64,000 nucleotides of DNA, taken from positions 314,777,077 through 314,841,076 of the forward strand of contig NC_057813.1 in the NCBI RefSeq assembly GCF_018294505.1, in the 5' to 3' direction. How positions within the stretch are numbered: the first letter of the stretch is position 1; every line of letters begins with the position of its first letter. A program made the translations under genes and the position numbers. The notes beneath the pieces were generated by a model, which was not told the origin of the DNA, ran no database searches, and saw nothing but the letters and a program-made list of their open reading frames with translations. The stretch comes from Triticum aestivum. Taxonomy: Eukaryota; Streptophyta; Magnoliopsida; Poales; Poaceae. Positions 22,039 to 34,308 of this stretch are shown here, piece by piece.

Positions 22039-25000
22039 TGTCACGCCCAATATGCGACCCTATCCAAAAGGAGCTCGAAGGTCCCACCAAGGATAGACCC
22101 GCATATTGAAACGCTTTTGCAAGGTGGATATCATTACATCAACATTACATAATAGATGGGGATACATACAAAAGGCATACAATGCCACACGAATACAACA
22201 TCATCATACATAAGATCAACATCCGACTACGGATGAAACACAAATAGAAGCTCAAACGACATCCACCCTGCTAGCCCAGGCTGCTGACCTGGAACCTATC
22301 CCCTGATCGAAGAAGAAGCAGAAGACGAACTCCAAAACAAGCAAACATCGCTCTCGCGTCATGATCATCGCATAAACCTATACCTGCAACTGTTGTTGTA
22401 GTAATCTGTGAGCCACGAGGACTCAGCAATCCCATTACCATGGGTATCAAGACTAGCAAAGCTTAAAGGGAAAGGAAGGGGTAAAGTGGTGAGGCTGCAG
22501 CAGCGACTAAGCATATATGGTGGCTAAGATACGCAAATAAGAGCGAGAAGAGAGCAAGCAGAACGGTCGTGAAGCTAGCAATGATCAAGAAGTGATCCTG
22601 AACTCCTACTTACGTCAAACATAACCCAGAAACCGTGTTCACTTCCCGGACTCCACCGAGAAGAGACCATCACGGCTACACACACAGTTGATGCGTTTTA
22701 ATTCGGATCTGGTGTCAAGTTATCTACAACCGGACATTAACAAATTCCCATCTGCCTATAACCGCAGGCACGACTTTCGAAAGATTATACCCTGCAGGGG
22801 TGTCCCAACTTAGCCCATGATAAGCTCTCGCGATCAACGAAGGATACACCTTCTCCCAGGAAGACCCGATCAGACTCGGAATCCCGGTTTACAAGACATT
22901 TCAACAATGGTAAAACAAGACTAGCAAAGCCGCCCGATGCTCCGACAAATCCCGATAGGAGCTGCACATATCTCGTTCTCAGGGCAACACCGAATGAGAC
23001 ATCCTACAAGTAAAACCAGACCTCGAGTTTCCCCGAGGGGGCCCCGCAGTCTACTCGGTTCGGACCAACACTTAGACAAGCACTAGACCGGGGGGGCTAA
23101 AATAAAGATTAGCCTTGGGTTGGCCGACCCAAGGGAAAGGTATAGGTCGTGGTGAGGCAAATGGTAAAACCAAGGTTGGGCCTTGCTGGAGGAGTTTTAT
23201 TCAAAGCGAACTGTCAAGGGGGTCCCATAAATCACCCGACCGCGTAAGGAACGCAAAATCCGGTAACATAACACCGGTATGACGGAAACTAGGGCGGCAA
23301 GAGTGGAACAAAACACCAGGCAAAAGGCCGAGTCTTCCACCCTTTACCAAGTATATAGATGCATTAATAATATAAGAGATATTGTGATATCCCAACCAAA
23401 ATCCTGTCCACCGTGGAGCAATCTTCAACTTCACCTGCAACTAGAAACGCTATAAGAGGGTTGAGCAAAGCGGTAACATAGCCAAACAACGGTTTGCTAG
23501 GAAGGCTGTCAAAGGTTAGAGGTTCATGGCAATTTGGGATGGCTTGAAGAGTAAATGATAGGTAACGTAGCATAGCGATAGAACGAAGCAACTAGCATAG
23601 CAATGATAGTAGTGAGATCCAGGGTAGCGGTCATCTTGCCTGAAATCCCGCAAGGAAGAAGAATGAGTCCATGAAGAATACGAACGGATGAAGCCACGAA
23701 GACGAACTAAGCGGAGACGAACGAATCCTCACGATCGCACGAAACAGGAACTATCGAGAAGAAGCACACGACATAGTAAACACACCACACATAAACAAGA
23801 CATGATGCACGAACAAGCATGATGCAAGACAAGACTACATGAAGCTACTCATGGCAAGAGATGATGCAAACAAGAGCAACACATCAAAGCAAGTTTAAAT
23901 GAGGCCGGGAACAACATATAACAATTCTGGTAAGTCCTCATATGCAAATTTCGAAGTTGGTCCAGATCTGAATAAACCTTATGTTCAAGTTGTTAAACAG
24001 CAAGTTAAGATGCACAAAGATGATCTACACGTGATTCTAGTCAAGTTAGATATAAAGTTCATTTAGTTCGGAGCTACGACCTAGAAGATATGAGCAAAAC
24101 AAGTTAAACATGGCATTGATGCAAAATGCATACAAACATCAAGCAAACACTCCAAAACAAGGATGCAACATGATAATATGGAACTACATGCAATTCTAAG
24201 CAAGTTTCATATAGAGCACACTCAAAACGGAGCAACGGTTCAACACACACACACTATACAAGATATGGCAACAATCTGTCCAAAACAGCAACTAGGCATA
24301 TTGCAAGCACCAAAACAATATGCTACAGGACCTCAACAAGAAAACAAAAGACATGGACATGATGTACAGGTAAAGCATAACAAAACATGAACACTGAGCT
24401 ATCTCCAGAAATCACTAGAACATGCTCAAACACACATGACAAGATTGCAAATAATAATAGTTCAGACTTTGCAGAAAATAATATCAGGTTGCAATGTTTA
24501 GAGCTATCAAACAACATGTTACAGGAACTTATCATGGCAAACAAAGGCATGACATGAAACTACTAATTGCATAGATCAAATGTCCTTTAGTGACCATGAG
24601 CCAAAAAGGATCAGAAAATATGATGGCACCCACGTAAACATAGCAAGTTATATTACAGATTCAAACATGGCAGGAACAGAATTATGAAGGCATGTAGATG
24701 AGCTTGTACCACTCACTACAGAGCAATACATGGCATGGCAAGGCACCCAACAGTAAGAAGACATGTTTATGAAACAAACCAAGGCAAGAACAAGTTCATA
24801 GCATGCAAGGATCAACTACAACAACCTTGGCAAAATTGAATAACATGTAAACAATCAGCCAGGAAACATTTTGAAGCAAAAGTAGAGCACGAAAATGACA
24901 TGCTAGTCTACTCAATAATTTCAACCAGGGGCATGAATGGATAGAGCATAACCATATTTTCAAAACATCCTCACTGAAGTATCTCAAAATATGCATGGAT

Positions 25001-26732
25001 CTATCTGTAGCATCATGTTCATGGCATCAAAATAACAGCAGAACAGGGACTAAAATCAGCAACATCACGATGCCTAGTTTGCATGCTTGTACTAGTCACC
25101 ACATTGATCACAAAAATACATGGTAAGCACCTCTGTAAATAATACATATCATAGATCAAAACACATGTAGACATCAAACTCATAGGATGCACACATCAAT
25201 CATGGCAAAAATGACAAAAGAGCAAGTTCTGTTAACAGACAGTAGACAACATCATGAAGCAATCTTGCAATGATGATTCAGGCATCAAGATGACCTCAAA
25301 TGAACATTATGAAATGGAATGAAATGAAGTACTCGTTGAGACGAACAATTTGACATATTACACATGCAAAACGGAGCTACGAATGCAGAGATACGACATG
25401 ATGAAGAAGGCATGATAATGTAAAAATACTAGGGACTTAGACGAAAAACGGGGTCAGCCTCAGGATTCTTAGATCTGGCACAGACTTCGAGGCCGACCGG
25501 AGAGCTCGCCGGAGAAGGAGGTTGCGGCGGCCGGAGTGGACGGGGGAGGTCGCCGGGGACGCGGAGATGGCGCATCCGGGCTAGATCTCGCCGGATCCGG
25601 CCGGATCCCGGCGCGGCGGCGACGGAGGCGGGGTCAGGCGNNNNNNNNNNNNNNNNNNNNNNNNNNNNNNNNNNNNNNNNNNNNNNNNNNNNNNNNNNNN
25701 NNNNNNNNNNNNNNNNNNNNNNNNNNNNNNNNNNNNNNNNNNNNNNNNNNNNNNNNNNNNNNNNNNNNNNNNNNNNNNNNNNNNNNNNNNNNNNNNNNNN
25801 NNNNNNNNNNNNNNNNNNNNNNNNNNNNNNNNNNNNNNNNNNNNNNNNNNNNNNNNNNNNNNNNNNNNNNNNNNNNNNNNNNNNNNNNNNNNNNNNNNNN
25901 NNNNNNNNNNNNNNNNNNNNNNNNNNNNNNNNNNNNNNNNNNNNNNNNNNNNNNNNNNNNNNNNNNNNNNNNNNNNNNNNNNNNNNNNNNNNNNNNNNNN
26001 NNNNNNNNNNNNNNNNNNNNNNNNNNNNNNNNNNNNNNNNNNNNNNNNNNNNNNNNNNNNNNNNNNNNNNNNNNNNNNNNNNNNNNNNNNNNNGAACGGC
26101 GGCGGCGAGGACACCTGGCGGCTCCTGATTGGGCGCGGGGGCGGTTGGACATGTCCGGCGGCTGGGCGGACATGTCCGGCTGCGGGTAGGGATGGATCTA
26201 GGGTTTGGACTGCGCGGAAAAATCGGGGAGGGGCACATATTTGTAGGTAGAGGGAGCTAGGAGAGTCCAAATGAGGAGCGGTTTTCACCCACATGATCGT
26301 GATCGAACGACCGAGAGCATGGAGGGGAGTTTGCTGGGTTTTGGGCCACTTTGGAAGGGTGTTGGGCTGCAAAGAGAAAGGGGGGTTTTGGGCTACGCGG
26401 TTAACCATTGGAGTATCAAACGACCTCCAAATGGCACGAAACTTGACAGGCGGTCTACCGGTGCTATACCAAGGCCACTTGGCAAGACTCGGTCCATTCC
26501 GAGAACGTTTAACACCCGCTCACAACGAGAGACAAAAGGGGAACGCCGAAGGACATAGGAGTGCCGGATTACAAAACGGACAACGGGGAAAATGCTCGGA
26601 CGCATGAGACGAACACGTATGCAAAATGAGATGCACATGCTAACATGATAAAATGCAACACGCAAGCAAATGACATGGCAACGACGACGAATAACTGACA
26701 GACACCTGGCGCATCGGATCCGGGGCATTACA
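22039..26732 (-). repeat. 5' LTR of LARD-like element
   Basis: About 4.7 kb including 453 Ns (25641-26093). It matches the left LTR along its length. Its outer edge CATTACA is followed directly by the target-site duplication. Confidence 0.85.
25641..26093. other. Assembly gap (N)
   Basis: 453 Ns at the position equivalent to the gap in the left LTR, next to the same GGTCAGGCG boundary. Confidence 0.99.
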
Positions 26733-26737
26733 ATGTA

Positions 26738-27603
26738 ACTCTTTTTGCGGTGTGTTTGTCGAGATCCGATGAATTGTGGGTTTATGATCAAGTTTATCTA
26801 TGAGAAATATTTGAATCTCCTCTGAATTCTTTTATGTGTGATTAAGTTATCTTTGCAAGTCTCTTCAAATTATCAGTTTGGTTTGGCCTACTAGATTGAT
26901 CTTTCTTGCAATGGGAGAAGTGCTTAGCTTTGGGTTCAATCTTGCAGTGTCCTTTCCCTGTGACAGCAGGGGCAGCAAGGCACGTATTGTATTGTTGCCA
27001 TCGAGGATAAAAAGATGGGGTTTATGTCATATTGCATGAGTTTATCCTTCTACATCATGCCATATTTCTGAATGCGTTACTCTATTCTTATGAACTTAAT
27101 ACTCTAGCTGCAGGCAGGAGTCGGTCGATGTGTGGAGTAATAGTAGTAGATGCAGAATCGTTTCGATCTACTTGTCACGGACGTGATGCCTGTATACATG
27201 ATCATGCCTAGATAATCTCATAAATATGCACTTTTCTATCAATTGCTCGACAGTAATTTGTTCACTCACCGTAATACTTATGCTATCTTGAGAGAAGCCA
27301 CTAGTATAACCTATGCCCCCGGGTCTATCTTTTATCATATAAGTTTTCATCTATCTTCTATTTGCATCTTTTACTTTGCAATCTATATCATAAAAATACC
27401 AAAAAAATTATCTTATCATATTATCTCTATTAGATCTCTCTTTCGCAAATGGCTGTGAAGGGATTGACGACCCCTTTATTGCGTTGGTTGCAAGGTTCTT
27501 GTTTGTTTGTGTAGGTGCGTGGGACTTCTGAGGAGCCTCCTACTGGATTGATACCTTGGTTCCCAAAAACTGAGGGTAATACTTATGCTACTTTACTGCA
27601 TCA
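26738..27603 (+). repeat. 5' LTR, second part
   Basis: Continues the LTR begun at 13853: AACTCTTTTTGCGGTGTG onward, ending ACTTTACTGCATCA. Colinear with the uninterrupted minus-strand LTR at 54570-56068. Confidence 0.8.
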
Positions 27604-27659
27604 CCCTTTCCTCTTCAAAGAAAACCAACGCAAGCTCAAAACGTAGCAAGAAGGACTTC

Positions 27660-27678
27660 TGGGGCCGTTGCCGGGAGG
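27660..27678 (+). other. Primer binding site, tRNA-Asp-like
   Basis: TGGGGCCGTTGCCGGGAGG differs by few bases from TGGCGCCGTTGCCGGGGA. In this family the PBS sits about 55 bases inside the LTR, as here. Confidence 0.6.
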
Positions 27679-27867
27679 TCTTCTCTCAAGTCAAGACATA
27701 CCAAGTACCCATCACAAACTCGTCTCCCTCGCATTACATTATTTGCCATTTTCCTCTCGTTTTCCTCTCCCCCCCTTCACCTTTACCATTTTATTCGCCC
27801 TTCTTCCGTCCAATCTTGTGTTACCATGTGCCTTCTTTTTGCTTGCATCTTTACTTGCTAAAAGTTT

Positions 27868-28701
27868 ATGGATCCTCATCCACTTGCTAATCTCTTTAAG
27901 AGATCCAATTATGATGAACCTATTGCTAGTGAGTTCAGTGCACTAGATTATCTTTAGGAGGTTTTGCTTGAAATTCGTGAATCTGAAAATTGTGATGAAG
28001 TACTTTATGAAGCAATTCACGATAGATCTTTGAATAAAAAGCATGATTGCAATGATTTTATTATAAATTCTATAGATTTAAATTGTGCTAATAATATGCA
28101 AAACCCTAAGCTTGGGGATGTTAGTTTTGCTATGTCCTCTACTTGTTGCAATGATCATGATTGGGGTGATTCTTCGTATGATCTTGAAAATTTATTTAAG
28201 CCCCATGATGAATATGAGATTGATAATAATTTTTTCAATTACATTAAAAGTGGGTTTGGAAGAGTGTCAACTTTAGATCCCACATATTTGGAGAATGTTC
28301 AATCTTATGGTATTTTTGATAAAAGTGGGTTTGGAGAGGTCATGACTTTAGTTAATGATAATCCCACTATTTTGGAAGAGTGTCAACTTCACATACATGT
28401 GGATCGTGTCGAGAATATGTTATGTGATAGCTATTTTGTTGAATTTGCCTATGATCCTACATGTAATTATTATGAGAGAGGAAAATATGGTCATAGAAAA
28501 TTTTATCTTACTAAATTACCTCTCGTCATGTTGAGATTGCTACCATCTCTTTCTTCTTCCTTGCATATGCTAGTTTTTGCTTGCCTTGCAAATTTGTTTG
28601 CTTATAATATGCATATGCATAGGAAGTATGTTAGACTTAGATGTGTTTGTAATGTGTTTCATGATGCTCTCTTTGTTCTTCAATTCTTGTCTTTCATGTG
28701 A
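27868..28701 (+). pseudogene. ORF of non-autonomous Gypsy-type element, one internal stop
   Basis: From ATG at 27868 (MDPHPLANLFKRSNYDE) the frame runs 278 codons to 28701, broken only by TAG at 27955-27957 (codon 30). The protein is acidic and Asn/Asp-rich. It contains two copies of a KSGFG(R/E)V(S/M)TL motif about 30 residues apart and a hydrophobic C-terminal third (about residues 215-278, rich in Leu/Val/Phe) that could be membrane-associated. No Gag zinc knuckle, protease or RT motif is present. Similar ORFs are common in Triticeae non-autonomous elements; their role is unknown. It is the only sizeable ORF between the PBS and the break at 29650. Confidence 0.55.
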
Positions 28702-29649
28702 GCATCATTAAAATTATCAATGCCTAGCTAAAAGGCTTTAAATGATAGCGCTTTTTGGGAGGCAACCCAATTTTATTTTTGTTCCTTACTTTTTGCTTCT
28801 ATTTTGTAATAAATATTTCATCTAGCTTCTATTTAGATGTGTTTTCATGTTTTAGTTAGTGTTTGTACCAAGTAGAACCTATAGGATAACCTACGGTGAT
28901 AGTTAATTTGATTCTGCTGAAAAACAGAAACTTTTGCACACACGAAAATAATGTTAGTAAATCACAGAAATATGCTTTTGCGTTGATTCATTTTTATGTA
29001 GATCAATAGACAAATTTCCCAGGACTTCCTATTTTGGTAGGATTTTTAGAGTTGCATAAGTATTCGAGAGTTACAGATTGCTACAGACTGTTCTGTTTTT
29101 GATAGATTCTGTTTTCCGTGTGTTGTTTGCTTATTTTGATGCATCTATGGCTAGTATCGGGGGGTATGAGCCATAGAGAAGTTGGAATACAGTAGGTTTA
29201 ACACCATTAAAAATAAAGAATGATTTCATTACAGTACCTTATGTGGTGGTTTTTCTTTCTTGCACTAACGGAGCTTATGAGATTTCCTGTTGAGTTTTGT
29301 GTTGTGAAGATTTCAAGTTTGGGGTAAAGATTTGATGGACTATGGAATAAGGAGTGGCAAGAGCCTAAGCTTGGGGATGCCCATGGCACCCCAATATATT
29401 CAAGGATAACCAAAAGCCTAAGCTTGGGGATTCCCCAGAAGGCGTCCCCTCTTTCGTCTTCGTTTATCGGTAACTTTACTTGGAGCTATATTTTTATTCG
29501 CCACATGATATGTGTTTTGATTGGAGCGTCTTGTATGATATGAGTCTTTGCTTTTTAGTTTACCTCAATCATCCTTGCTATACACACCTTTTGGGAGAAA
29601 CCCATATGATTTGTAATTTATTAGAATACTCTATGTGCTTCACTTATAT
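28702..29649 (+). other. Non-coding internal sequence of the same element
   Basis: Contains TTGGGAGGCAACCCAA (28755-28770, a short hairpin common in this family) and two PPT-like GCTTGGGGATGCC phrases near 29369 and 29418. It is truncated at 29650 by the CACTA terminus. The rest of the element and its 3' LTR were not found. Confidence 0.5.
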
Positions 29650-31030
29650 CACTACAAAAAAATACACTTGCATGATGACACGTGTTTGTCACAGTAGGTC
29701 GCATTTTTTGTCATGCATGTACATCCATGACTATTTTATGACAGAATCAAGATAGTCATACCTGTGCTATCGTAGAAGTGTTCCATGACATTACCAAAAT
29801 TATCATCACGGAAGTGTCCACTTCCATGACGATAAATCGCGCATCACAGAAGTGCTTTCGTCAAGGGTGACCGACACGTGACATCCACCATAACGGAATG
29901 CTGTTAAGCTATCGGGTTAGGTTTTTGATCTGGTAACCCGTTAACAGCCCCAACCAATGGGGATTTTCCACATGTAAAATCATCATTGGCTGGAGGAAAC
30001 ACGTGTCGGCTCATCGTTGGGACAGATGTCATCCACTCATTGGAAAGAAGGCGCCTATGATACATCGACACGTGGCATGGCCCAACAGAGGCCCATTCCT
30101 GTGAAAAGGCCAGCTCATTTGACTTGGTCAAAAGGTGATGGGCCGGCCCATGGAAAGCCTGTTAACGACTTGTTCGCATATAGCCCATTTACAGCCCACT
30201 AACCCAAGGCCCGTTATGCCCTATCCGAATTAGGTCCAGTAGCATCATCTGGGCTATCCAAAATGACTCCAGCCCGTTTTCACTTCTGGCCCATGTATGG
30301 CCCATGAAGTCTTTTGGCCCATATGAGGCCCTTTGTAACTCTTGGCCCATTAACGGCCCGTGGTGAAACTGTCCCATAATGAACAATGTATCACTTTATA
30401 CCCATTAACGCCCCGTGGTGAAATTGGCCCGTAATGAACAGTGTATCACTTTATACCCATTAACGGCCCGTTATTCTGTTGGACCGTTTCCAACCCAAGT
30501 TATCTTTCGGACTTCTGAGGGCCCATTTATTCTTGGGCTCATTTGCAGCATTCGGTTACTTACGGCCCGTTACTGTCATTTTCTGCTTGTGGGCCAAATT
30601 CAGCCTGTCGTTACAGTCGGCCCGTTTGTGGACCGTTAATCTGTTGGGCCATTTTCATAGCATCACCAAATACGGCCTATCAACGGCCCGTTATGGTCAG
30701 CCCATAAAACGTATGATTTCCATTAAAGGCCCGTCTATGGCCCATTAAAGGCCCATACAAGACCCATAAATGAGTCGGCCCTTACAAGGCCCATGGATCC
30801 TACGAGATATAGAAGGCCCATGGATCCTACGAGACGTAGAAGGCCCATGGATCCTACAATACGTAGAAGGCCCATGGATCCTACGAGACGTAGAAGGCCC
30901 ATGGATCCGAGGGCCCATTGAAGGCCATGGATCCGATGGCCCATACATGGCCCATGGATTGTACGGCCCGTGGAGGGCCATGGTCGGGCGAGTTGGCCCC
31001 CGTTTGAATGATATAGAATATTCAAAGAAT
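29650..31030 (+). mobile_element. CACTA transposon left terminus and subterminal region
   Basis: Begins CACTACAAAAAAATACACTT within the retroelement, preceded by TAT (candidate 3-bp TSD). Subterminal sequence repeats short tgac/gtca words and ACACGTG boxes (29677-30075). It then has dozens of GGCCCAT/GGCCCGTTA words in both orientations (30180-31000), as expected of transposase-binding arrays. The matching right terminus (...TTGTAGTG) was not identified; the element may extend to about 48000 with insertions, or may have lost that end. Confidence 0.65.
30786..30920. repeat. 27-bp tandem array
   Basis: Four units of AAGGCCCATGGATCCTACGA... (30786, 30813, 30840, 30867) plus a fifth diverged unit. 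Each contains a GGATCC and a GGCCCATGG word. Confidence 0.85.
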
Positions 31031-31393
31031 TATCCTACTCAATACTATCACCACTAAAAATCATACACTATACAATAAAGAGACCAAGGCATAGAAACGT
31101 AGAATAATCCTACACTATACAATAAAGAAATTACAGCCAGTTATACCCACTGGGCATTATGGTTCGGCACAGGTGATAATAAAGCATACACAAACAACAA
31201 ATTACATACATTGGGCAAATACAACTCATACATCATGGACGCGCATCAACTTAACTCCATTTGAACTATAATCTCTTCAAAAAATAGTATTGGCCAGATT
31301 CAGATAGCACAAATTTCAGGCTACAAAATCTCCAATTCCTTCGTGGTTACCTTAGTGTCTTGTTTCATTTTTTTGGACTCCTGCATCTAATAC

Positions 31394-31564
31394 CTGCATG
31401 TCCAGTCTCAACTTATTGATTATACGTTGACAATCATGTACACGTTGTCTTGCCACCTCTAGTTGATGCTTGAGAACATTAGCACATTCCAATTCCAATC
31501 CATAATCATTCGGTAACAACCATTCCGCACTGCTCACAGATCTTTGTGTTGATGTCTCTTCATC
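31394..31564 (-). pseudogene. Exon-like block, coiled-coil segment
   Basis: On the minus strand the block follows ACATTTCAG and precedes GTATTAG. It is 171 bases, open in phase 0, and reads DEETSTQRSVSSAEW at the start and LKHQLEVARQRVHDCQRIIN near the end, a heptad-like helix. It is probably an internal exon of a CACTA-carried gene. The protein is not recognised. Together with the block at 32194-32299 it gives a minus-strand gene order. Confidence 0.4.
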
Positions 31565-32193
31565 CTGAAATGTTGACTAGGGAAAAAATATAGTTACAAC
31601 AGTGAAGCGAGCAAGACACTATTTCGTACTACATGGCAAAACAGGACTAACAATAATGTTACACGTCATGAAGCATAAGAAGGTGATGTTTTAAAAATTA
31701 TAAAAAATATAGTCTATGCAGCCTGCATATAGAAATCCCTCTTAGCTCACCAGAGGAGCATGATGTTGGGGCCCAATCGAAAACACAGACAAGTTACAAA
31801 TTTAGACAGCACGATGCGTATAAGTAAGCAAGCAGTTGGCCATTCTGTAGCTCAATTAAAGTCTTAGGGAGCATATGAACAACAGAGGGTTTCATACAAA
31901 CATACTACAACAGGCAAAACTATGCAATCATTAGCCTAGTATAAACTAGATTGTGAGCCTCATGCAATAATAGTTGGTTAATAGACTTCAAAGCTTCAGG
32001 CACACTTCGGCAAAGTAAATTAATGGTAAGGCCTTTAATTATGTCAACTAATAGTTATACAAGTACCCAACATCAGGCATGATTCTTTGGGCATCTCATT
32101 AACCGAGGACAAATAAAGAAGTTGAAAAGAGCAAATTAACTATGCCTGAAACAAACAAGGAATTGAACTGTTGAGTTGCATATAGTGACTTAC
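31565..32193. other. Intron-like or non-coding sequence
   Basis: AT-rich with no open frame of note, lying between two minus-strand exon-like blocks. Consistent with an intron. Confidence 0.35.
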
Positions 32194-32299
32194 CTTAACA
32201 GGTTGAAGAGGCTCAGCGCATCTCCTACTTCTCTTGCAAGGCTCCTTCCTAACTTATTGTACTTGGAAATCCTCAATCTTATCTTCATTGCACCCCCTC
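32194..32299 (-). pseudogene. Exon-like block with internal stop
   Basis: Follows CCTTGCAG and precedes GTAAGTCAC on the minus strand. The frame reads RGCNEDKIEDFQVQ, stop, then RKEPCKRSRRCAEPLQPVK, a basic segment. It is weakly similar in sequence and flanks to the block at 45881-45979. Unrecognised. Confidence 0.35.
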
Positions 32300-33633
32300 T
32301 GCAAGGTGACACAAACTAGTTACTCGTCTCCTTGGAAGATAAATATGCATACTTTCCAGTCTATGAACACAAAAGGATGAGATTATAACAAAACAACACC
32401 ACATAATGAAACATGCCACATCTCTTGCACTTGCACACAATGAAATGAGCATTTACTATGTATGCACTATGTAAAAACTAGGCATGACTTTGAACTGGAT
32501 CTCCAGGTACTCTTGGAGAGCCTACTTTAGTGTACAGCCAAACCTTTATGTCACCTATGAGTTAGACAAGGCCCCACTACAGCAGCGCTTAGTGTTTAAA
32601 TCGTTGACAAGCTCTGTTAGAGTGTTAGGTCAAGAACAACAAGTAATCAAAGCAAACAGTCCTAGTATGGCTGGCTGATGCAAACAAGCAATTGAACAGA
32701 TGTGCGAGCAAATCATACATATCAAGAAAAGAAGCAAAGAAGGAGGCTTAAAGACCATCACTTGACTGACCAGATTTATGGGGTATTTAAATATCATGTG
32801 CAACGTATGAACTAACATAAACATTGCATATTCCAGATTCTACAATGGAATGCACATGTATTAGGTATGCCATGTATGATGATGCCTAAATGTACACTAG
32901 AGCAGGCAGGACTGATTCATCATTGCACGCACAATTGAATTGCAGGTTAAGGACCAGTTTGATTCCGCCTTTTCAGGGCTTATTGTCAAAATAAGCCATA
33001 AAAGATGTAAAGAAGTCATTTTTGAGTTATGGGCTTGGGCTTAACTAATTTCGCTTTGGAGGGGGGTGTTTCGGGTAGAACCTCACTAAAAATTGAAGGG
33101 AAGGGGAATAGTGAAATGACTCTGTTGTCTGCCTATATTACACTCAAAATGCAACTGCAGACGCCCGTGTCATACCTAACCCTCAAGTAAAAACAAACAC
33201 TCAACCGTTCATTGCCCTGCCCACTTGACTCTCCTCTCCCATTTCCCTCTACCTCAGTCCCCTGCCTGCAGCACTAGGGTTCCTCCAGCGAGCCGTCGCC
33301 ACTGGTCCCATCTGGCCTGGTCCTCGACGATGCTATGTCTAGCTAGGCTACATGGCCGGCAGGTAGGGGCAAATCTCCCTGGCTGCTCCTCCCTCTGGCG
33401 CGGCCCCTCATTCTCATGGTCTCCAGCAGCTGCTCCACTGTGGTTCGTCCAACGCACTACTCCAGCGGGTGCTGCACAACTACGGCTGATGCCACACTGT
33501 GGCAGAAGGTACCTTATTCCCCCTCCCCTCCTCCCAGGCCATGGCCTTGAGGTGCTCTTGAAGGATGAGCTCATCCAACAAGTTGAGGATCTCCTCTGAT
33601 TTTTTGCAAAATTTTCATTCTAATCCACTATAC
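32300..33633. other. Non-coding sequence with a short GC-rich segment
   Basis: AT-rich to about 33200, with an AATAAGCC-containing inverted word near 32985-33000 (ATTGTCAAAATAAGCC) that may be a transposon edge. 33225-33599 is GC-rich and open on the plus strand for 124 codons, but there is no domain and the composition-driven opposite frame is also open, so I do not call it a gene. Confidence 0.35.
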
Positions 33634-34084
33634 AATGAATTGCTATGAGCTGCTTCTGCTGCTGCTATATGATGCATTGCTATGAGCTGCTCCTGCTGCT
33701 GCTATATGATGAATTGCTATGAGGTGTTGTTGCTATATGATGAATTGCTATGAGCTGCTGCTGCTGCTATATGATGAGTTGCTATAAGCTGCTCCTTTTA
33801 CTGCTATATGATGAATTGCTATGAGCTGCTCCTGCTGCTGCTATATGATGAATTGCTATGAGCTATTCCTGCTGCTGCTATATGATGAATTGCTATGAGC
33901 TGCTCCTACTGCTGCTATATGATGAATTGCTATGAGCTGCTCCTGTTGCTGCTTTATGATGAATTGCTATGAGTTGCTGCTGCTATATGATGAATTGCAG
34001 ACTGCTGCTGTTGTATGATGAGTTGCTATGAGCTGCTGCTGCTGCTGCTATATGATGCTTTCAGGTGGTGCTACTATATGATAA
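33634..34084 (+). repeat. Minisatellite, about 12 units of about 36 bp
   Basis: Units of TGAATTGCTATGAGCTGCTC followed by a variable (CTG)n run and CTATATGA. Unit length varies with the number of CTG triplets. The array ends a few bases before the retroelement insertion at 34100. Confidence 0.9.
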
Positions 34085-34285
34085 TAACTAGCCACTTGGT
34101 GTCGGTGTACAAAAGTAGGGGCTCTCCTTTTGACCCCTCTACTTGTGCACGAGCAGTCAGAGCCACGTGCCGCGGCCACACATAGCAGGGAAAAGGAGGG
34201 AAGCCGGAGAGAAGCCGAAGGCTCGAGATGAACAAGGCAACATCAAGGACCAAGGCCACAAAGTGCAGATGGGCGAAGCAGGTTG

Positions 34286-34308
34286 CCCCGGCAAGACCCT
34301 TGCCGGGG
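34286..34308. repeat. CCCCGGCAAG hairpin unit
   Basis: CCCCGGCAAG-ACC-CTTGCCGGGG, perfect 10-bp arms. Related units recur at about 34322-34345, 34552-34572, 34580-34600 and 34606-34622 in this LTR and at matching places in the right LTR. Confidence 0.85.

Larger units (their letters stand above)
14514..26732 (-). mobile_element. Complete LARD-like LTR retroelement without coding capacity
   Basis: Two long LTRs (14514-19349 and 22039-26732) bound a 2.7-kb internal domain. The flanking 5-bp target-site duplication ATGTA is present at 14509-14513 and 26733-26737. On its own strand the LTR starts TGTAACGCCCCGGATCC and ends GGGCGTGACA. The primer binding site TGGTATCAGAGC (initiator tRNA-Met type) adjoins the right LTR, fixing the minus orientation. 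No gag or pol motif appears. The size and lack of genes match Triticeae large retrotransposon derivatives such as Sukkula, which is inferred and not verified. Confidence 0.85.

Noticed and set aside
30786..30920. CRISPR-like regular array of 27-bp units
   Set aside because: Units are contiguous without unique spacers and lie in a plant CACTA element.
33225..33599. 124-codon plus-strand GC-rich frame
   Set aside because: The opposite strand is equally open over the same bases, there is no recognisable domain, and the flanks are repeats.
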